NCBI RefSeq assembly: GCF_042684365.1
Contig: NZ_JBHULI010000008.1
Location: forward strand, 1 to 5,492
Reading direction: 5' to 3'
Source: Gracilimonas halophila
GTDB taxonomy: Bacteria; Bacteroidota; Rhodothermia; Balneolales; Balneolaceae
DNA length: 5,492 bases
The notes below the pieces were generated by a model, which saw only the letters and a list, made by a program, of their open reading frames with translations, ran no database searches and was not told the origin of the DNA. Below, in pieces: positions 1-5,492 of this stretch (position 1 is the stretch's first letter; each line of letters opens with the position of its first letter). A program made the position numbers and the translations under genes.

Positions 1-37
1 AAAAAAAGCCTCCGCGGTCGGAAGACCAGGGAGGCTT
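1..37 (-). terminator. Rho-independent terminator of the rrn operon
   Basis: Read on the minus strand, AAGCCTCC (37-30) pairs with GGAGGCTT (13-6). Inside it, GGTC (27-24) pairs with GACC (19-16) around a UUCC loop, and a 2x2 internal loop separates the two stems. The hairpin runs into seven U residues at 7-1. It begins about 13 bases after the 5S 3' end, which is the expected place for the terminator of an rRNA operon. The window ends at the U-tract, so nothing can be said about the next gene. Confidence 0.93.
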
Positions 38-50
38 GGGGTAAAAAGGA

Positions 51-160
51 AGAAGGCGACGACCTACTCTACCGCTATTGCAGTACCATCGGCGCTGCAG
101 GGCTTAACGGCCGTGTTCGGGATGGGAACGGGTGGTACCCCTGCGCTGGAGTCACCTTCA
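51..160 (-). rRNA. rrf: 5S ribosomal RNA
   Basis: This is the 5S rRNA of the large ribosomal subunit central protuberance. It carries the conserved core CCCATCCCGAACACGG (loop B/C region) and GGTACTGC further 3'. The terminal helix I is visible: GAAGGTGAC at the 5' end (159-151) pairs over 9 bp, with one G-U, to GTCGCCTTC at the 3' end (60-52). The length of about 110 nt is normal. It is the last gene of the operon, follows 23S after a spacer of about 122 bases, and is followed by a strong terminator. The exact mature ends may differ by a few bases. Confidence 0.97.
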
Positions 161-179
161 AAAAGTGTTCAATAAAATT

Positions 180-206
180 GTTCTTTGACATGATGAGGCA
201 ATAGCA
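180..206 (-). other. Pre-23S processing stem, 3' (trailer) arm
   Basis: The RNA from this segment is complementary to the spacer segment 3356-3383 upstream of 23S. The two halves give 17 continuous base pairs (180-196 with 3367-3383), then a small bulge with one mismatch, then 9 more pairs (198-206 with 3356-3364). A long helix closing the ends of 23S is the standard RNase III substrate in bacterial rRNA maturation. That use here is inferred from position and pairing. The plus strand of the arm reads GTTCTTTGACAT, so the trailer RNA is the exact complement of the boxA-like element before 23S. Confidence 0.88.
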
Positions 207-282
207 TTGGTTTGGGCCTGAGCAAGATGTGTTATTAAACTGCTTAGTCAGCGGCTTACACGGGGACCCGTGCAAGCCATAT
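207..282 (-). other. 23S trailer with a strong hairpin (253-278)
   Basis: This is the non-coding remainder of the 23S-5S spacer, between the 23S 3' end and the processing arm. The minus-strand RNA at 278-253 folds into an 11-bp hairpin: GGCUUGCACGG, loop GUCC, CCGUGUAAGCC. One G-U pair in the RNA would be an A-C mismatch on the plus strand, so the fold fits RNA from the minus strand. No U-tract follows, so it is not a terminator. It probably helps 3'-end maturation of 23S. The rest, about 207-252, shows nothing I can name. Confidence 0.7.
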
Positions 283-554
283 AAATAAAGCCTGTGGCCT
301 GATTAGTACGACTCGGCTAAACACCTTACGGTGCGTACACCTGTCGCCTATCTACCTGGTCGTCTCCCAGGAGGCTCTTAGGGAATACTTATCTTGGAGC
401 GTGCTTCGCGCTTAGATGCATTCAGCGGCTTATCACTTCCGCACATAGCTACCCTGCGATGCATGCGACCACACAACAGGTACACCAGCGGTGCGTCCAC
501 TCCGGTCCTCTCGTACTAGGAGCAGCTCTCCGCAATATTCCTACGCCCACAGCA

Positions 555-637
<83 letters not shown>

Positions 638-641
638 TCTC

Positions 642-693
<52 letters not shown>

Positions 694-694
694 A

Positions 695-743
<49 letters not shown>

Positions 744-889
744 TTTGAGCGATGGCCCTTCCATACGGTGCCACCGGATCACTAAACCCAACTTTCGTTC
801 CTGCTCGACCTGTATGTCTTGCAGTCAAGCACCCTTATGCTTTTACACGCTACGCACGATTGCCAACCGTGCTGAGGGTACCTTTGGGA

Positions 890-934
<45 letters not shown>

Positions 935-1180
935 ACCATACACTGTTCCTCCGTTGCCCGGAGGTTAGAATTCACCTGAGGCAAGGGCGGTATTTCACTG
1001 GGCGACTCCCCCCCTCCTGGCGAAGGGGGTTCAATGTCTCCCGCCTATGCTACACATGCATCCGGTAAAGCCAATGTAAAGTTGTAGTAAAGGTTCACGG
1101 GGTCTTTTCGTCCCGCTGCGGGTAATCGGCGTCATCACCGATACCACAATTTCACCGAGCTCATGGCTGAGACAGTGCCC

Positions 1181-1268
<88 letters not shown>

Positions 1269-2588
1269 TGGGGCTTCAGTCAAGGGCTTCGCCGAAGCTA
1301 ACCCCCTTCTTTAACCTTCCAGCACCGGGCAGGTGTCAGTCCCTATACATCGCCTTGCGGCTTAGCAGAGACATGTGTTTTTGGTAAACAGTCGCTTGGG
1401 CCTTTTCACTGCGCCCCCATCACTGGGGGGATCCTTCTCCCGAAGTTACGGATCGAATTTGCCTAGTTCCTTAGCCATGAATTACTCGAGCACCTTAGGA
1501 TACTCTCCTCACCCACCTGTGTCGGTTTGGGGTACGAGCGATTGTAACAAACTACGACGCTTTTCTCGGCAGCTGGATTACCTCCACTATCCCGTTGGCC
1601 GTAGCCTCTGGGTACTGTCGGGGTTCAGCCTTAACGGGAGGCGGATTTGCCTGCCCCCCGGCCTACGCCCTTTAACGTGCATTCGTCAGCACGCGGGAGT
1701 GTCACTTCTGCGTCACGCCTTAGCCTGGCGCTACAATCGGTACCGGAATATTTAACCGGTTTGCCATCGGCTTCGCCTTTCGGCTACACCTTAGGTCTCG
1801 ACTAACCCTGATCCGATTAGCGTTGATCAGGAACCCTTGGGTTTTTGGTGGACGGGTTTCTCGCCCGTCTTATCGTTACTCATGCCTACAGTTTCGCTTC
1901 CAGGGGCTCCACCAGATCTCACGATCTGGCTTCTGCGCCCCTGGAATGCTCCCTTACCACTCTATTAGAGTCCACAGCTTCGGCAGTGTGTTTAATGCCC
2001 GTGTATTATCGACGCCGGGCCGCTTAACTAGTGAGCTATTACGCACTCTTTAAAGGAATGGCTGCTTCTAAGCCAACCTCCTAGTTGTCTGGGCAACCCA
2101 ACTTTCTTTGTTCAACTTAACACACATTTGGGGGCCTTAGCTGGTGGTCTGGGTTGTTTCCCTCTCGCGACGGGACGTTATCACCCCGCCACTGACTGCC
2201 TGGTGGCTCTCTTCCGGTATTCGGAGTTTGTCTAGGGTTGGTACCCGGTGAAGGGCCCTAGCCTAATCAGTGCTCTACCTCCGGAGAGACAAAACCAGAC
2301 GCTATACCTAAATATATTTCAGGGAGTACGAGCTATTTCCAAGTTTGATTGGCCTTTCACCCCTATCCACAGTTCATCCGAAGACTTTTCAACGTCTGGC
2401 GGTTCGGGCCTCCATGGGGTTTTACCCCCACTTCACCCTGACCATGGATAGCTCACTTGGTTTCGCGTCTGCCCCGCTGTACTGCACGCCCTATTCAGAC
2501 TCGCTTTCGCTGCGGCTCCACCCCTTAGGGGCTTAACCTCGCACAACAGGAGCAACTCGTAGGCTCATTATACAAAAGGCACGCCGTC

Positions 2589-2606
2589 ATCCCGATAAAT
2601 CGAGAC
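2589..2606 (-). repeat. Palindrome copy 3 (one change), 23S domain I hairpin tip
   Basis: The plus strand reads ATCCCGATAAATCGAGAC. It differs from the core TCCCGATAAATCGGGA at one base, and in the transcript that change turns a C-G pair into U-G, so the hairpin is kept. It lies where E. coli 23S has the GCACGCTTAGGCGTG hairpin, just before CTTTTGTATAATG. It is part of the mature rRNA. Confidence 0.75.
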
Positions 2607-2660
2607 TCCGACCGCTTGTAAGCACACGGTTTCAGGTACTATTTCACTCGCCTTCTCGGC

Positions 2661-2691
<31 letters not shown>

Positions 2692-3020
2692 TCACTATCG
2701 GTCATACAGATGTATTTAGCCTTACCGGATGGTGCCGGCTGGTTCACGCAAGGTTTCACCGGCCTCGCGCTACTCAGGATACCCGCCTCTCCGCTCGCCG
2801 TACGCCTACAGGCCTTTCACCTTCTGTGGGACTGCTTTCCAGGCAGTTTCGACTTAAGCTTGCTTCAATTATGCAGGTCCTACTACCCCGACTCCCCGTA
2901 GGAAGTCGGTTTGGGCTGCTTCCCGTTCGCTCGCCGCTACTTGGGAAATCACTAACTTGTTTTCTTTTCCTGAGGGTACTTAGATGTTTCAGTTCTCCTC
3001 GTTTGCTCTCCCGTAGGAGT

Positions 3021-3038
3021 ATCCCGATAAATCGGGAT
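3021..3038 (-). repeat. Palindrome copy 2, 23S 5' domain hairpin tip
   Basis: ATCCCGATAAATCGGGAT on the plus strand contains the exact 16-base core TCCCGATAAATCGGGA. The RNA forms a hairpin with a UUUA loop. It sits after CCGAATGGGGCAACCC, where E. coli 23S has the GTGTGTTTCGACACAC hairpin. It therefore occupies a variable helix tip of the mature rRNA. Confidence 0.8.
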
Positions 3039-3168
3039 GGGTTGCCCCATTCGGACATCCGCGGATCATTGCTCGTATGCAGCTCCCCGCAGCTTATCGC
3101 AGCTTTACACGTCCTTCATCGCCTCTGTATGCCTAGGCATCCACCGTGTGCCCTTAGTATGCTTCTAT

Positions 3169-3355
3169 TATATGACTTGCACGGCGTCTCCGCCGCACAG
3201 CCTACATAAGTATTCATGCTATTGGTTTAATTGTGGGCCGGATGGGGACGAACCTCACCCGGCTACCTTGGCGTAGTACACTTGCTCCAATCGGAACAAA
3301 TGCCCTACTATCTTTTGCAGCATATCGAAATATGCCGCATCAGACCTTTTACTAT
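3169..3355 (-). other. Pre-23S leader segment with two hairpins
   Basis: This non-coding stretch lies between the 23S 5' end and its upstream processing arm. Two hairpins fit the transcribed strand. At 3338-3317, GCGGCAUAU pairs with AUAUGCUGC around a UUCG tetraloop (9 bp with one G-U, and an A-U extension at 3339/3316). At 3263-3237, an 11-bp stem with one A-C mismatch and one G-U closes a loop containing UUCG. A short hairpin, CGGCG/CGCCG at 3182-3195, lies next to the 23S 5' end. No tRNA and no open frame of interest is present. Confidence 0.7.
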
Positions 3356-3383
3356 TGCTATTGCTTTCATCATGTCAAAGAAC
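3356..3383 (-). other. Pre-23S processing stem, 5' arm, containing a boxA-like element
   Basis: The RNA begins GTTCTTTGACATGATGA and pairs with the 23S trailer at 180-206. Its first 12 bases (3383-3372), GTTCTTTGACAT, resemble the boxA antitermination element of rRNA operons (E. coli TGCTCTTTAACA), which binds NusB-S10 and keeps polymerase resistant to Rho. A near-identical element opens the 16S leader at 5492-5481. Both roles, antitermination and processing stem, are inferred from sequence and place. Confidence 0.85.
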
Positions 3384-3398
3384 CCGCGCTCCGCGCGG
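3384..3398 (-). promoter_or_regulatory. GC-rich hairpin directly before boxA (boxB-like)
   Basis: The minus strand reads CCGCGC-GGA-GCGCGG, a perfect 6-bp stem with a 3-base loop, and is followed with no gap by GTTCTTTGACAT. In E. coli rrn leaders a boxB hairpin precedes boxA, so the arrangement is similar. A competing 12-base palindrome, CTCCGCGCGGAG, covers 3389-3400. The function is inferred from order only. Confidence 0.55.
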
Positions 3399-3531
3399 AG
3401 GGTGTTTGCTTGCTTGCGCGCCCAACAGGCAACGCTTCAAACTCAAACAATCTGGTAAAGAACCGAGATGATCTGCGGGCAAACTGCCTCTCATATCTTT
3501 CATCTCACATCTAATATCTCAAAAAAACGTG
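3399..3531 (-). other. Spacer between tRNA-Ala and the 23S leader
   Basis: This is non-coding spacer. From tRNA-Ala onward the transcript starts with a short U-run (3527-3521), then a purine-rich, low-complexity stretch (about 3520-3488, repeated variants of GAGAT/AGATAT). Then comes GGTTCTTTACCAG (3464-3452), a weak boxA look-alike, which overlaps CAGATTGTTTG (3454-3444). That 11-mer is also in the 16S leader. A repetitive GCAAGCAAGCAAAC stretch follows. I see no gene here. Confidence 0.6.
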
Positions 3532-3605
3532 TGGAGCTACAGGGATTCGAACCCTGGACCCCTGCCTTGCAAAGGCAGTGCTCTAGCCAGCTGAGCTATA
3601 GCCCC
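3532..3605 (-). tRNA. tRNA-Ala (anticodon UGC)
   Basis: This is a full 74-nt cloverleaf on the minus strand. The acceptor stem GGGGCTA pairs with TAGCTCC and includes the G3-U70 wobble, the identity signal for alanyl-tRNA synthetase. The D arm is GCTC-AGCTGGCTA-GAGC. The anticodon arm is CTGCC-TTTGCAA-GGCAG, giving anticodon UGC. The variable region is GGGTC. The T arm is CAGGG-TTCGAAT-CCCTG. The discriminator is A at 3532. The next bases are CAC, so the 3' CCA is not encoded and must be added after transcription. It is the second tRNA of the 16S-23S spacer, as is common in rrn operons. Confidence 0.98.
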
Positions 3606-3617
3606 CTATAAATTATG

Positions 3618-3691
<74 letters not shown>

Positions 3692-3758
3692 CGTTCCAGC
3701 GGGGTATGGGCACAGGCGTTGGTCGCCGGCTGCGGCGAGTATTCACCCGCTATATAAT
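3692..3758 (-). other. Spacer between the 16S trailer arm and tRNA-Ile
   Basis: This stretch is non-coding. The RNA can form CGCCG-type hairpin UCGCCG-CAGC-CGGCGA (3738-3723, 6 bp, 4-base loop). A second hairpin, CCCCG-CUGGAA-CGGGG (3704-3689), overlaps the first bases of tRNA-Ile. The bases nearest the processing arm (3751-3758) are AT-only. Nothing else is recognisable. Confidence 0.6.
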
Positions 3759-3790
3759 AAGTACAGATCAGATTGTTTGCCACGAACGAG
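3759..3790 (-). other. Pre-16S processing stem, 3' (trailer) arm
   Basis: The RNA here pairs with the 16S leader at 5446-5476. There are 21 bp (3759-3779 with 5456-5476, one wobble), then a 3x2 internal loop, then 8 bp (3783-3790 with 5446-5453, one wobble). A helix that closes the two ends of pre-16S is the usual RNase III substrate. The complementarity is seen directly, and the cleavage is inferred. Confidence 0.92.
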
Positions 3791-3804
3791 TGCGTAGCGT
3801 CGTA

Positions 3805-3822
3805 GTCCCGATAAATCGGGAC
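3805..3822 (-). repeat. Palindrome copy 1, hairpin just after the 16S 3' end
   Basis: GTCCCGATAAATCGGGAC on the plus strand contains the same 16-base core as 3022-3037 inside 23S. The RNA forms a stable GC-rich hairpin with a UUUA loop that starts about 8 nt after the mature 16S 3' end, in the part removed during maturation. Confidence 0.8.
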
Positions 3823-3830
3823 GCTCTCCT

Positions 3831-5356
<1,526 letters not shown>

Positions 5357-5445
5357 AAATATCTAATATATACTCTGTGAGCTCGACCCTACGCTCTTGT
5401 CATTTTGTAAATGCAAAAAATTTGCATCAAGAAATTGAACAAGCT
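5357..5445 (-). other. 16S leader, inner part, with an AT-rich hairpin (5411-5427)
   Basis: This is non-coding leader between the processing arm and the 16S 5' end. At 5427-5411 the strand reads ATGCAAA-TTT-TTTGCAT, a perfect 7-bp inverted repeat. GCGTAG (5394-5389) can pair with CTACGC in the trailer (3797-3792), which would extend the pre-16S stem past a large leader-side bulge holding that hairpin. This extension is a weak inference. Confidence 0.55.
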
Positions 5446-5476
5446 CTCGCTCGCACAAACAATCTGATCTATACTT
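5446..5476 (-). other. Pre-16S processing stem, 5' (leader) arm
   Basis: This arm is complementary to 3759-3790 on the far side of 16S: 21 bp, a small internal loop, then 8 bp, with one wobble in each helix. It lies about 90 nt before the 16S 5' end and directly follows the boxA-like element, which matches the usual order boxA, processing stem, 16S. Confidence 0.92.
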
Positions 5477-5480
5477 CATT

Positions 5481-5492
5481 ATGTCTAAGAAC
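5481..5492 (-). promoter_or_regulatory. BoxA-like antitermination element of the 16S leader
   Basis: The minus strand reads GTTCTTAGACAT, which matches the 23S-leader element GTTCTTTGACAT at 11 of 12 positions and resembles rrn boxA. The resemblance goes on into the next bases (AATGAAG versus GATGAAAG). BoxA is transcribed, so the promoter must lie upstream, beyond the window edge. The element may be cut by that edge. Confidence 0.7.

Noticed and set aside
1375..1755. 126-codon open frame on the plus strand
   Set aside because: It is antisense to 23S rRNA, and the translation has the mixed, motif-free composition typical of rRNA shadows.
2826..3209. 127-codon open frame on the plus strand
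   Set aside because: It is antisense to the 5' part of 23S and runs into the spacer. It matches no known family and has no supporting start signal.
3805..3822. Reading the palindrome after 16S as a terminator
   Set aside because: No U-tract follows it in the transcript, and the operon continues through tRNAs, 23S and 5S.
5394..5430. Possible promoter TTGATG ... TTACAAAAT in the 16S leader
   Set aside because: It lies downstream of the boxA-like element and the processing arm, which must be transcribed. The spacing and -7 sequence do not match the Bacteroidota TAnnTTTG form. The real promoter is probably beyond position 5492.

Overview
The window is one complete bacterial ribosomal RNA operon lying entirely on the minus strand. 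In transcription order, from right to left, it holds 16S rRNA, tRNA-Ile(GAU), tRNA-Ala(UGC), 23S rRNA, 5S rRNA and a rho-independent terminator. I see no protein-coding gene. Every long open frame lies inside an rRNA gene or the spacers and matches no protein I recognise. The window starts, in the transcribed sense, at a boxA-like element, so the rrn promoter is probably just outside it, beyond position 5492.

The organism is most likely a member of the Bacteroidota. The 16S gene has the start region ACAATGGAGAGTTTGATCC, the short helix-44 pattern with CCTAGGGTAAG and GCTAAGTCG, and ATGCATAGATATTACGAAG. The 23S gene has GACGAAAAGACCCC at the macrolide-binding site. The boxA form GTTCTTTGACAT also fits. 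Some 16S positions are less usual for well-known Bacteroidota (GACGAACGCTGGCGGC near the 5' end, GAGGAATCTTGCGCAATGG in the 340-390 region), so a less-sampled lineage is possible. I do not name a family.

Layout: terminator (1-37), 5S (about 51-160), 23S-5S spacer (161-282) with the 3' arm of the pre-23S processing stem and a strong hairpin, 23S (about 283-3168), the 662-base 16S-23S spacer (3169-3830), 16S (about 3831-5356) and a 136-base 16S leader (5357-5492). The two tRNAs sit in the middle of the 16S-23S spacer, 12 bases apart.

The non-gene DNA is organised for transcript processing. The 16S leader (5446-5476) pairs with 3759-3790 to enclose pre-16S. The spacer arm 3356-3383 pairs with 180-206 to enclose pre-23S. 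These are the expected double-stranded substrates for RNase III-type cleavage. BoxA-like sequences sit at the base of both stems, and the one before 23S follows a GC-rich boxB-like hairpin.

The most unusual observation is a short palindrome, TCCCGATAAATCGGGA. It occurs twice exactly and once with a wobble-preserving change, always in the same orientation: at two hairpin tips inside 23S and once just after the 16S 3' end. Otherwise this is an ordinary rrn operon, and I found no evidence of a new defence, mobile or metabolic system.
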